The translations under genes and the position numbers were made by a program. A stretch of 64,000 nt of DNA from Crotophaga sulcirostris (Eukaryota > Chordata > Aves > Cuculiformes > Crotophagidae): contig VYZB01000292.1 of the NCBI GenBank assembly GCA_013397455.1, forward strand, positions 94,858-158,857. The letters are read 5' to 3'. The notes beneath the pieces were generated by a model that ran no database searches, was not told where the DNA came from, and was given only the letters and a program-made list of their open reading frames with translations. Shown piece after piece: positions 23,387-34,712 of this stretch; positions within the stretch are counted from its first letter, which is position 1; the number at the start of each line of letters is the position of its first letter.

Positions 23387-24060
23387 AAGTGGCTGAACAG
23401 AGCAGCTGGGTGGTACCTCAGGCTTTGTCAGGTGCTGGACAAAGGAGGAAAATGAGGGAAAGTCAATACTTTAAGAACCAACTTCACCATCTTGGCTAAG
23501 CCTGGTATCAAAAACTGCTTTGGCAGCAAAATGATGTGAAAACAGTGCAAGTGAAAAAGGGATCAATACATATTTTAGTTGTGCCATTTCAATTTTTGAC
23601 AGAACGTTTCCTATGTCTTCACCTTCAGCGAGGTGAGGCGAGCGCTCTGTTAGCTCTGCGATAAGGCTCCCGTGTGCTTTGTGTCCTTTTATTTATTGGG
23701 GAAATAAACCCTGACTGACGAGGTTACAAATATTGGGAAATCCACAAACTGTATTTTAAGCACTGCTGGAAGGGGAGGACAGAGGCTTGGCAGTGCTGCA
23801 GGTTGTTTGGAAAGAGCACTTAATAGACTATTTTCTTCTTTGGAGGACCCAGCAAATGGACTGCAGGAATCTCAAGAGAGGATCTCCTCAAAATCAAGCT
23901 CACTCCATGCCTTAGAGAAAAATCTCCGCTTGCTTCAGCTGAACACAATTCCTCAGTTATTTACCAACACTGAAGAAGTCCTACAGCTGTAAAGCCACCA
24001 TCTATTCATACAATACCCCTCAAATCATGAACACCTTCTGTTTTTTTCCCCAGAGACTTA
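23387..24060. other. Unique sequence between repeats
   Basis: No repeat or gene was recognised between the CR1 and the AT-rich hairpin. Confidence 0.45.
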
Positions 24061-24095
24061 CTTTTAAAAATTATTTATTAATTTATTTTTAAAAG
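24061..24095. repeat. AT-rich perfect inverted repeat
   Basis: Arms cttttaaaaat (24061-24071) and atttttaaaag (24085-24095) are perfect reverse complements separated by 13 AT bases. It lies about 50 bases upstream of the second copy of the 86-bp repeat. It could form a hairpin, or it may be chance in very AT-rich DNA. Confidence 0.6.
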
Positions 24096-24146
24096 AAAAT
24101 TTCTGTAATGGCTGAAAATGGCATTTTCAAACCTAGAAAGGGTTCT

Positions 24147-24232
24147 ATTAAAATAAAAAATGGGGACACTGGAGTGCAATGCATCAGACAAAGGAAAAGA
24201 ATATTTGGCCATTAGGGCAAAAGATCTTAAAC
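24147..24232 (+). repeat. Unidentified 86-bp direct repeat, copy 2
   Basis: This is the partner of 22843-22927 in the same orientation, about 1.3 kb away (about 0.87 kb if the intervening CR1 is discounted). It shares attaaaat, tgggga.actgg, caaagg and the 25-base core ending gggcaaa. It is either an unnamed low-copy interspersed repeat or an old local duplication. Confidence 0.75.
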
Positions 24233-27200
24233 CCTAAAAAGGGTTGAAAAGGAACCAGATAAAACCTGGAAGGGTTACATCCTTCTTCTTGGGAATGCTA
24301 ATCCTCTACACACTAACACATTTTCCTTTGAACTAGAATCTTTCACAGAAAGCAAAGCCTCTTCCAGAGCCTGCCTGCCTTCACTGACCCCATACTAGGA
24401 ACGCGCCCAGCCCCGAGTCCCCAGGAACACGCAAACATTGGCCATGACAATCACCTCTGGATCGTCTCTCCAGCACAGCTGGATCCCTGCATGCCAGACC
24501 TCAGCGTTGGCCAGCATTTTGTACATAATTAACCCTCCTGATGTTGCAACTTCAAGGAAGTTCAATCTGACTGCTTGGCAGTAAAACACCCAGAATCTGC
24601 TGACTCCAACAAATTACCCTGCGAAGAAAGCTTTGGGATTTTAAGTTCGGCAACAAAGGGTGATTCTTTTCTTCCGCCCACACTTTGGAATTTGGATGAT
24701 GCTGTTGACTCAGTTGCGTTACTCCTGCTCGTCAGAGGAGGCTCACCCAGGGAGTGTTTGTCAAGGTGCCTTCCCCTAGCAAGCAGGTGTATGGAGCACT
24801 TCATAAAGCAAACGCAGCACTAGGTAGAAAGATAGGGTTCTCAGCTGTTTTCTACAAAGGTGCCTTAAGATGGGTTTTTTTTCAATACTCAACAGCAACC
24901 GAATCAAGAGCAACAACAGAGTGCAGTTTGGCATTGCTTGCACCAGGATTCTTAGGACTGAGTCAGCAAAATGGTTTGCGGCAACAAGAATAACTCGTGT
25001 GTTACAGCTAACCCTGCTCTTCTGATCCTTAAGGAAAGTCTATTTGCAGGAGATAAGTGCACGCATGTATGTACGTGCGCGTGAGAAAAAAGAAAACCTC
25101 TTTGACGGAGGTTTCCATAATTAAATTGGGGTTTGTTGTGCCATGGCACCCCCACCTGCTACCCCCCGGCCACCCAAGTTGTAAGCTGTTTTGTTGACTC
25201 TAGGCGGTTCCACTTTCTTCATAAGCAGGCTAAATTACAGAGGAATTTCCATATGAAAATGTTTCATTTGAAGACATTTCCAGCACCGCAGGGACAGTGA
25301 AGTTCAATATCTGTTCACAAAACATGGGAACACACATGATTTTGAGGGCATATAAAATAAGCAGTGTGTTGCTCTGCGTGTGGAAGTGGAGGCAATGGAG
25401 ACTGAGGGGCGAAAAGCAACGCATGGCAAAAAAAAGGCAGAAAATTGCACAGCTCACTGGGAATCATCAGATTGCAACTGAATTAATCTCAGACCAATTT
25501 ACTTTTCCAATTCTATGAATCATGTTAGTTTTATATCCAAGACCAGGGAACTGGCAGAGATGCAGAGGGGTGGTGCCGCCTCTGTATTATTTCCTCCACA
25601 GGATCCTGAGGCATCACCCTGGCATCACTTGATATGTTTAGCATTTCTCCCTGGTGGTATGGCACAATGAAAAGGACAAGACAAAATCTCTCATCCGGAG
25701 ATTATCTGATTAACACTCTAATACCAAACGAGGGACTTAGCCCTGACCTTTCGGATACTTCTCCAGCCCTTGATCGGGAGTTTAGGATGACCACACCACA
25801 GATGTCCCTGCATATCCTCTTTTTCCCAGAGCTTAAAATCAATCTCAACAAAGAAAGAGGAATCAGGATGTTGGTTTATGCAGCAGTTCTAAGTAGACAC
25901 CCAGATATCTGGAAATACAACAATGTACGGAGATCCATCCTTCGGCACATGCCAGAGCCAGAACATGTGTGTTGCGCTGCCAATCCATGCCTGCATCCAG
26001 CACATCTTAGTTGGATTTATTACACACATACCCACACCCCACATCTGCCTATATAATTTCATCAGGAAACGAAGGCAGAAATTCCCAAGCACTGGGGTTT
26101 ATCACTGCAGTTCCTAGTGACTTAGTGCAGATGGATTGGGATATTTCAGGAAATCCTAACACGGAAATTCACTTGCCAGCAGCTGTTTTCCAAAACATTC
26201 TTTCAGGGAAAAGACCTACCTTGCAAACACACACACAGATCCCTGCAGACACACTTCTGGTTGCACAAGCTGAACTCTGCGCTACACTATCAATACACTT
26301 TGTGTATTTTTCGGGAATGATGTATAAACATTTCCAGCAAAATAGCCTTCATTTAAGCTTGTTTGGCAGGTGATGCTCCCTACTTCCTTGCTTAGGTTTC
26401 TGAGAAAAATGCATTTAAACAGGAGGAGAGAAAAATACATTTAAACATCAACTGATGCACTTCAGCCTCACTGCTTTACCTGTGCAATCCTCCAACTCGG
26501 ATTCAACATCCCCTAACAGATGGGAAATGGTAGAAGTCCTTGTAAAAATCACGGGTTCAGAGAAAGGTGCCAGAGGCAATTGTTCAACCTCTGTTAAGGA
26601 AATGTCCTCATTCTGGGATGTCCTTCCTCTACCTTGGCACTAAAACAGGTTATTTCAAAGCCTTTTTGACTACTGCAGTGATTTGATGCCACGTTTCTCC
26701 GAGTGTTTGGGTAATCTCCACTATGGCCAAGCTGGTTTATGTCATAGAGGATATCAGCAATCTGACTGCAAAAGCAGGAGCCTGCACAGGCTGGCTGATA
26801 GCACCCAGCCTGGACACAGCAAGCTTTGCTATCCACACAGCTGAGCTCAGGCTAAGGGGAAGGCTGGTCTCAAAGTTTTACCCTTTGATAAAGTACCCCA
26901 AATCTCATCACCCCTCCGCTTTGGAGAGCAGCCCATGCTCAAACATGGACAGCAAGTTAGATCTAAGCACAGGTTTGGGTCTGCACACAATACAAACTCC
27001 AGGTATATTCTAAGTGTGACAAGACAGATTTAATTGTGATGTACTCCCGAGACACATTATTTCATGCAGGTGAAGGTTCTCAACCTGAACAGTAACTTGG
27101 AGGCAAATCTTTACCCACCATTCCAGTTTCTTCAGATGCCCATCTGATGTGCAGGACCAAACTTACTCAGGTGAGCCTTCCACTTGAACAACTACTAAGT

Positions 27201-30040
27201 AGGATCTTGAAGACCAAACTCCAAAATCACCTCCGAGTACCACCATCTACCCTGTTGTGCACCTGTGTAGACAACAGCGTCCAGCTGAGAAAGGTGCAAT
27301 CCCTGCTGTGACTAACACACAGTCCTCCTGCCCCGACTCTCAAAGTGGAGCAACTGGTGCAGTTGGCTGGAGGGAAAAGGCTCCCAGCAGCATGAGCACA
27401 AACGGAGTAACCCGACGCCCATGGTGGCAGGCTGCTTGCATTCATACCATGCCTCTCCCTGCGTATCAAGCCAAAACCAGCAGGATCTCTCTCATAAGCA
27501 CAGGGGACCACAGTGGAGCAATGCCAGAGAAACTCCTTTGCATGTCTAAAAACTAAAGAAAGCTAAACAGCTATCAACCCTCAAGACAGAGGTCTGATGA
27601 AAATGGCACACCTCCTCCTATCAGAAATGGCAGGCTCTAGCTTCAGGATTTGCTCTTTTTGCTTTGGGAGTCCTGGAAGGGCAAACAGGGGCTGACCACA
27701 GACCCAGGTAACTTGCCCACACCTCCAGTGCACCAAAGCTTTACCCTTCACGTATGGATACATATTGCATTGTAAGGCTTTGCAAACAGGGAATAGCAGA
27801 GGAAAAATGTCAGGAGAAGTTTAATAAACTGTATTAATGCAATCTATGCATTGGGAAACCCTGTCCCTTCAGCATGGAGGGAGGGGAAGTTGATAGAGAC
27901 TGCTGCAGACTTGTTCCCTCAAGAACACTGCGGTCTGCCCAAGCCCCAAAGCAATGAAATGCCTCTTCATTCATTCTCAGCCTGGAGATCCCTGCAGTCC
28001 TCAGGCTGACCATGACAGCCAATGGTCATCCAGCTTGGCCCAGTATATACACTAGCACTTATTAGTATTATTACACTACTGTCTGTCTGTAACTGCGGAT
28101 TTGAACACCATTGCTAAGATCCCTTTCTTCCTTCTGCAGGTGGAACATCGAGGGAGAGGCACAAACACACAAAACATCTCAAAAACCTGAAACCCATGAT
28201 TACCTTGGGTTTATTTTCCTCCAAGCTGGGTCCAGCAGCATCCAAGACATTGTCTGGCATACTGGCTTTCACAGAGAGGTCTTTAGGAGTGACCTAGAAT
28301 TTCTCTAAAAACAAGTTGGTTTAGGAACATGCTACTTGACAGGCTTTCCTCATAAGCAGTGTTCAACAGAGATACCCAACAGATAAACCCCTTCAAGCCA
28401 CTCCTGGATTAAGACGCAGAGAAAGAGAAAGTGAAGATGTATGGGAAGAAAGAGGCACAAAGATGAGCCAAAGTGAGGGTTACTGCTAGAATAAACCAGG
28501 GGGATCACCATCCCATGGCATGAATTTCTGCCTAGGGACAGGATTAGGCAGGGGGATAACTGGGTTCATCCATTCAGGAGCTTTTTAGCCTCTGACTTTT
28601 CCCAGAGGCTTATTTCCCTCCTGTGGTCAGGGAGGAGGACACACATGCAGCAACAGGCAGTGCAGCATCCTGAGCAGACAGTATGGCAAATCATCCTCTG
28701 CCAGTGCTTATCAGCACAGGGGGGTCCTCACCCAGCAAAGAGCATCAGGTCCCCAGATTGAATTATCTGCAAAGTCTGACCAGACAAAACACTGCAGCCT
28801 CTCTCAGGGGACAGATGAAAGGCAAAGTGGCTCTTCTGTCCTGGTTGTGAGACACTCCCGGACCTCTCAAGGCCCCCAGAACATGTTGTGGGTCTAATTC
28901 TGGAGTTCTGCTTAATTTCTGAGAAGATTTTTAGCTGAATAAGGATTTAAGTCAAAGTGATACAAAGGCCCCAAGTCCATGCCTACGAACTGCACTGGGA
29001 GTGCTCCAGCTCGGTCTAGCGATGGGGTGGAGGTAGCAGAGCCAAGGCCCACCCTGACCTTGTGCTCTCACCAGCATTTCCCACTTCTGTCCCCACGTTA
29101 GGAAACAGCTGAGTGACCCTTTGGAGGGAAAAATCCCTGAATTTTACGCCTGAAGGACAATTTCTTTCTCTTCCCACAGTTCCCTCCCACTTCCTCCCTT
29201 CTCCCTGAAAGAAAGATAAACGACTTTGCTGGAGGAAAGGGTGAAATTTCATCCCAGATCAAAACCCATGAGCAGAATACCCATATGACGGTTCGCAGAA
29301 TGTGTTTTGCATGCAAATATACATGCAAAGTGAAAATGAGTCATTTCACAGCAGGTCTGGCTCTAGGCACTGAGTGACTTCTCCTCTGTGACTCTTACAC
29401 TTGTCTGCTTCCCCTCATTCACCAGTTCTGTCCCTGTCAGCCCCAGCTCCTGTGGTTTCCTTGGCCTGTTTGCCTGCTTAGGCTCCAGTCACTTCAGATA
29501 GGATATTAGTTAGGAAGGAAGGAGGGAGCCTTTTTTTTTTGCCTTTAGATTTGTTTTACATTCTGATTTTTACAGCTTTGAGGTTTTCGCTCACTGTTTT
29601 CACCATTGGATTCAGTGTGCTGGCTCCCAGAATTCAGAGAGGCCAACAGTTTCCAAAACGCAGCAGTGGTATTTGTATTGGCTTCTGAACTTGCTTGGGC
29701 ATGGACATGGCTTGGCTTGCTCTCTCTGCGTACATGAGCTGTTTTCTTTCATTATGGTTGTTAATTGTTTGCTTTTGAGATCCAGACACAGGGGCAAAGC
29801 CATTTTACAGTAGGAGCAATAAAAAAAAAATGGGAGGAAAAAGTTAAGTTCACCACCAGGTTTGTCTTGATCTGATCACATAAGCTCTGAGATTGAGGGC
29901 AGAATGAACCCTCTGCACTCCCAAGTCCACAAGCGAAGGGGAAGCTGGAGGTTTTGGCTGCCTGGATGGAAAAACAAATACCCTCCCACAAATGAGCTAT
30001 TCTCACAGCCTTGAATTAATGCTGGCAAAAGCCACCTAGG
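24233..30040. other. Unique sequence; one small tandem duplication
   Basis: About 5.8 kb without a recognisable gene or interspersed repeat. Within it, gaaaaatgcatttaaaca and gaaaaatacatttaaaca (26403-26420, 26431-26448) form a 28-base direct duplication. Short CA-rich words occur at 26018-26045 and 26226-26240. A pyrimidine tract ending in CAG (28119-28139) resembles a splice acceptor but leads into no recognisable exon. Confidence 0.45.
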
Positions 30041-30094
30041 AGCAGCCTCACTGAAGTCAACGGGGTAGAAAAAATGAGAGCAAATCTGGGGACC
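30041..30094 (+). repeat. Old amniote interspersed repeat relic
   Basis: The words agcctcactgaagtcaacgg, then tgagagcaaatctgggg, follow the order seen in an old amniote repeat type (CCATTGAAGTCAATGGAG ... GAGAGCAGAATCTGGCCC). The middle of that pattern is missing. The family name is not certain. Confidence 0.38.
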
Positions 30095-30379
30095 TTGAAG
30101 AAGATCCCTACGGAAGGTTTGCAGTCATGGCTGGGACAAGATGCTCATGAGCCATGGAGGACAGTGAAAAGCATGATGATGGAGAAAAGACACCCTTCCC
30201 TTCCCCCCAGAAACCACAAACCTACAAATCAACCCCAAATCCTACTTCTCTTAAATCAAACAGTAGCTAAAACAGCAAAAGGGAGCCCAGGTCTTGCTTT
30301 GAAAAGCAAAGCTTTAATATTACCCGGTCATTTTTCTGGCAGTGCTGCAAACCCCAAAGCCAGTAAATACAGCAGAAAT

Positions 30380-30960
30380 AAAAATCGACTGTAAGAAGGA
30401 GCGACAAGCCTTGGCTCTTACGTGGGCTGGACGCGCGGAGGGGTTCAGAGCAGCCATCGCGTTCAACCGCGAAGCTGAAACTATTTGTCTGTTGTTTACC
30501 TCTCCATCCCACGTCCTCCCCCCTCTTCCTCCACACCAATTCCTCCCCACAACTGACCTCCTCCTCCTCGCCAATCAGCCAAGCCTGCCAGCATAGGGGT
30601 TACAGCATGACATAATTGCAACATGCATAAACAACATTAGCCATTAAGGGATACTTTTAATGAGAAACAGAGCTGCGAAGGGGAAGCATCAAAGTGGCTC
30701 ACGGAAGGAAACCGCCTGGAACAAAATCCTACTTGATGCCCCAATTAATATGTTCCCTAATTCTATTTCCTGCACTTGTGGTCCCGCAGCCTCCTTGCTT
30801 TAATTTCTTTGGGAGGATGGAGAGGAAGGAACCTGGAAATGCAGCGTCTTCATGGCTGACTTGATGTGCAGGCAATGCGCATATTAGAACAAATTAGAGA
30901 ATTAAAAAATAACCGACGACAGACTGAGGAAATGTCATCCTTAGGATAATAGTATTAATT
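30380..30960. promoter_or_regulatory. Candidate enhancer or conserved non-coding element with CpG cluster
   Basis: About ten CpGs lie in 30386-30471, dense for this CpG-poor window. A pyrimidine tract (30496-30569) leads to an inverted-CCAAT-type NF-Y word, gccaatcag (30570-30578). Next come ataattgca, atgcataaacaa (octamer/FOX-like, about 30624) and ccattaag. At 30870-30930 there is gcgcatattagaacaaattag and an AATTAA cluster. This mix of retained CpGs and homeodomain-type words suggests a conserved regulatory element. No transcript or exon evidence is visible. The calls are inference. Confidence 0.35.
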
Positions 30961-33900
30961 GAGACCTGGGTTTTGCAGGCCAGGCCAGCTTTAGAGGAAA
31001 AACAAAGCTGAAAGCTCGAGTAATATGACTGGATTAATTACACTAGGAGGTTTTTTCACTCCACTCCTGTGTTCTGCCCAGCTTCGATCTTTAAACTCAG
31101 TGACACTGTCGTGTGTGTTAGCAGCATCTTCTCAGCGCACAGGCAGATGTTTAATCAGCTCATGGGCACGGCAGGAGAGACGTCCACAGGGCTCCTGTGA
31201 GCAGGACAGCTGATACATACTGGAGCCTACACAAAAGCAAGCACATCCCAAGTGACTTGAAGAGAGCGTCTCTTGCAGATCTGTCATGTTGTGAATGAAG
31301 TGCAGCTGAGCACCTTATGTTCTCCTGACCTTGAGTTTGACTCCAAAGGAAGGGTCGAGTCTACTGTTTACATTCATGTTTAACATATGTATGACAGACT
31401 CTGCATTCTAACTCAGTCTATGCACCAGATGTCACTCTAGCAGGTATGTCCATTGATTCCCTGGACCCAGGTGAAGTCACAGGGATATGTTCAGAGTAAA
31501 AGAAACTAAAAGACTTCCTACCAATTAAATACTCCAAATCTGAGCATTGAAAAAGAAGCAAAAGAAACAAATATCCTGATGAAAGAAAAGCTACTTGGAA
31601 AGATGAACCATCTGGTGAACATCTCTGTTTAACCTTCACCAACAACTTGAAGCTAAACAGAGGCAGAAACCTCAGAAATGATGTAAGCTTTTTCTCCTTT
31701 GCATGGATTTCTGTGGAGACAAGGCTGGTGTGAGCAGAGCCTGTCCGCCCATGGTTACCTCACCATTTTTGAGCCACAGATCTTTATTTAGATAAAACAC
31801 TAATTTTTTCATTACAGTAAAGATCTCAGAGTTAAGTAGTTCCTACAAGTATCATACTACAAGGAAGCCGAATGGAAAAGAGTTCCCATAATAGTCCAAA
31901 AGAGGGAAAACCCAAACACTTAGTAGCCACCAGAGACTCCTACAAGGTAGAAAATCACAGCAATTCAGGTTTATTTGGCTCATTAAACAATTCCTCTTAG
32001 AAAAACTCTTCCTTTCTCTGTGAGTCCAGGCTATTCTTTAGATAGGAGCACCCAAGATTATACCAAAGATGGTTACCGCCTTTGAAATTCTGGCAGAAAG
32101 GAGATGAAAAACTTCTGACAAATCTCACACGGAAGCTGGCTTTCTGCAAAATTTCAGTCCTCACAAGAGGTACAGACAGCTAAAATCCCAAATTATGATC
32201 ACAGAAACAAAGAATTCCTTCTATCAGTCTTGAAGCACTGTCTGAGTGATATCCAGTTTACAGGATATCCACTGATCTATCAGAGTATTCTGACGGAGTC
32301 GTCTGCATCTGGGCACTGCAGGCCAGAGGAGCAAAAAACCTGTGAAAGCACTCCTCAAAATCCTCATCCATGTCTCCAGGGCTTTGACCTTAGTGCTGCA
32401 AGGAAGAGGATAAGGGGGGCTATTGTCCGCTACATTGCAAGGATATCATCAGCTTGGGTTAGGACTTTTAAGCAGGGTAGAGTGGGTGGGAAGGAAGAAA
32501 CCAGGGCCAAAGAGAAAGAGGAGCAAATTTATCTTGGTTTCCAGCTGTTGAGAAGATCCAACAAGATTTTAAAACCCCATTTACACATTACCCTGCTCAG
32601 TCTCTTCACCAGCACAGCTATTAGAAAGGGAATTGCTGGTCCAACACCTGCCAACCCTGCTGTCTCCTGTACAGTAACCTCTCTCCAGGTCTCAGGCACT
32701 CATCTCCAAGCTGCATCTCCTCTCCTCTTGGATTTGACGTATGGGGTTTGACTTCTATTTCCAGGTGCTCTTGCCAGAGAAGCCAGCATAGAGAGATCTC
32801 CATACATGCTAAGGATTTCACAGAAACCGCCCCAAATTTGTGTCAGGCTCACGGCTGGGTGGCAGACAGACGACCCTTGCTTTGCTCATTCTAATTTTAC
32901 TCATTTCAGATTTGTTAGGGAGACCAAAGCATTTGTTTATGGATACAAAAGACAATGACAGCTGGTTAAAATTCTTGGCATTAGAAGTGTTTTATGTTGA
33001 AACCAGTCTTTTTTCTTTTTTACAAACAAAATTTTTAGCCAGAATTTTTTCCTTACCGTTGGCATTTTCCAAAGCTTCTTTTGGAATAATTTATCAATAT
33101 TTTTATTGACCTGATCAAAATTGTTTGCAAAATGAGAATGCATTTTTTCCTCCTTACCACAGATACTGTTTTCTGAAAGTGAAGTTTACTGTAATTAAAA
33201 ATACGGTGGTTGATTTGTTCAACTAGTTTGCTAGAGATTAAAAATGGATCTATCTTCTAGAATGTTTCAAGTCTTGTAAAGCAGAAACAGTCTGAAATGA
33301 CAGCTTTTCAAATATTTTTGATAATGTCTGTCACCAGCTACCACTGGAATTTGTTTTGTTACCAAGAAAATATTTCTCCATGTAGAGTTGCACATTTTAA
33401 TATCTTCCACATTGAGATTGATGGAAATTACATTTCAAAGTATGTTTTACGATCTGGGCTCAAGTCTTTACAGGGAATCTCAGAACACAACATGGAGCAT
33501 TAGATGCAAAAAAAAAGTAGTTCCTGAACATTTGCAGACTTTGCTATCCAGAAATCATTTCAAAATGACTTTATTAAATACCAGGTTCACTAGAAATGCT
33601 GTATTTCCCACTTACTGAGAAAATACTTAACACATGGGAAACCATTAAAATGGTACATGATGAAGCAAGAATCTGGGCAAGATTTACCTGTGGTTTAGGT
33701 TGAGATCGTGACTGTTAAAACGTGCAGCCTCCAGTTGGACTTTGGACCACAGGACAGTTGTGTCCAGCTTGCAGATACACAATGCTCCCCAGGTAGATCA
33801 TCTATGTGCAGCTTTGGTACTGCTGAGCATTCTACACCACCACTGTTAAGATGCTTCCAGCCCTGGTCAGTCTGCTAGGTCTGAAGTCAGCTCCCTAAGG

Positions 33901-34157
33901 GCATGTAGAATCTGTTGCTGGCCTGAACCCTGGCAAGGTCAGTTCAGACAAAGTTAGGGTGAGTTTTGAATTGAACTGGACTCAATTTTGGAAGAATTCA
34001 GGTTACATTTTCAAAGCCTTGGACAACCTAAAAAAAATCACCACCAGTTTTCATTGCATTTTTCAGATAAACACAAAACTACAGACAAGTCAAATGTTTC
34101 ACCATGATATAGACCACTGTGTGGTTAACTCAGTACTTTGAATCAACTTTTCCAAGT
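30961..34157. other. Unique sequence, no recognised feature
   Basis: No gene or repeat was recognised. The 173-codon frame 32230-32751 (+) has no domain and is treated as chance. The 33000-33650 part is AT-rich. Confidence 0.45.
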
Positions 34158-34214
34158 CATAGAATCATAGAATGGTTTGGGTTGGAAGGGACCTTAAAGA
34201 TCATCCAGTTCCAC
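34158..34214 (-). mobile_element. CR1 LINE 3' tail fragment
   Basis: Reverse-complement CR1 tail: tcatagaatcatagaatgg, tttgggttggaagggacc, ttaaagatcatccagttcc. Only 57 bases remain. It is close to the commonest CR1 3' end, so it is probably one of the younger copies here. Confidence 0.93.
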
Positions 34215-34631
34215 TCTTTCCGTCTGGGATTTTGAAAATGTAATTGATCTTAGGACAAGAGAAGCATTACAACACATTTTAGACAAGGTCTGCTGCCACT
34301 GTGTTGGTCCCCAAACTCACCCATTCACCTAAGGAGAAATATCCACTAGTTAAAGGCTCTGGTTATAGAAAATCAGGTCGTGAAGGAGAATAAAAATATA
34401 GACGCTTCTACCACTACATCAGCATTTTTTTTCAGTGATTTTCCCGTACCTTGCCTAGTGCTTGACACATCATTACCTGGTAATAGGTCTCTCAGCTCTG
34501 GGTGGGAATGGAAGTGGAAAGAGCTGCTGGGAACTTAAGGACCACAGCAAGCCATGTGCTTAATAAAACCAGAGATGCATGTCTGGAAAAGGTAGAGCAG
34601 ACATATAGAATTGCAAAAGAGGCCCTTGCTC

Positions 34632-34712
34632 ACCCGATCTGGGGCTCAGCCCTGCAAAACTGTTGAATACCTCCTGCAATGAGTGGGAGTGAGAGGTGCT
34701 CACATGACATTA
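34632..34712 (+). repeat. Old amniote interspersed repeat relic
   Basis: The stretch gatctggggctcagccctgc...caatgagtgggagtgagagg.tgctca resembles the old amniote repeat pattern in which a gggcc-type end is followed by CCTGCAA and then by AATGGGAG...GGTGCTCA. It is decayed, and the family is not named. Confidence 0.35.

Noticed and set aside
28119..28139. Pyrimidine tract ending in CTGCAG, resembling a splice acceptor
   Set aside because: The following 65-codon frame has no recognisable domain, and no paired donor could be justified.
32230..32751. 173-codon open frame on the + strand
   Set aside because: No recognisable domain or compositional sign of coding, and length within chance expectation.
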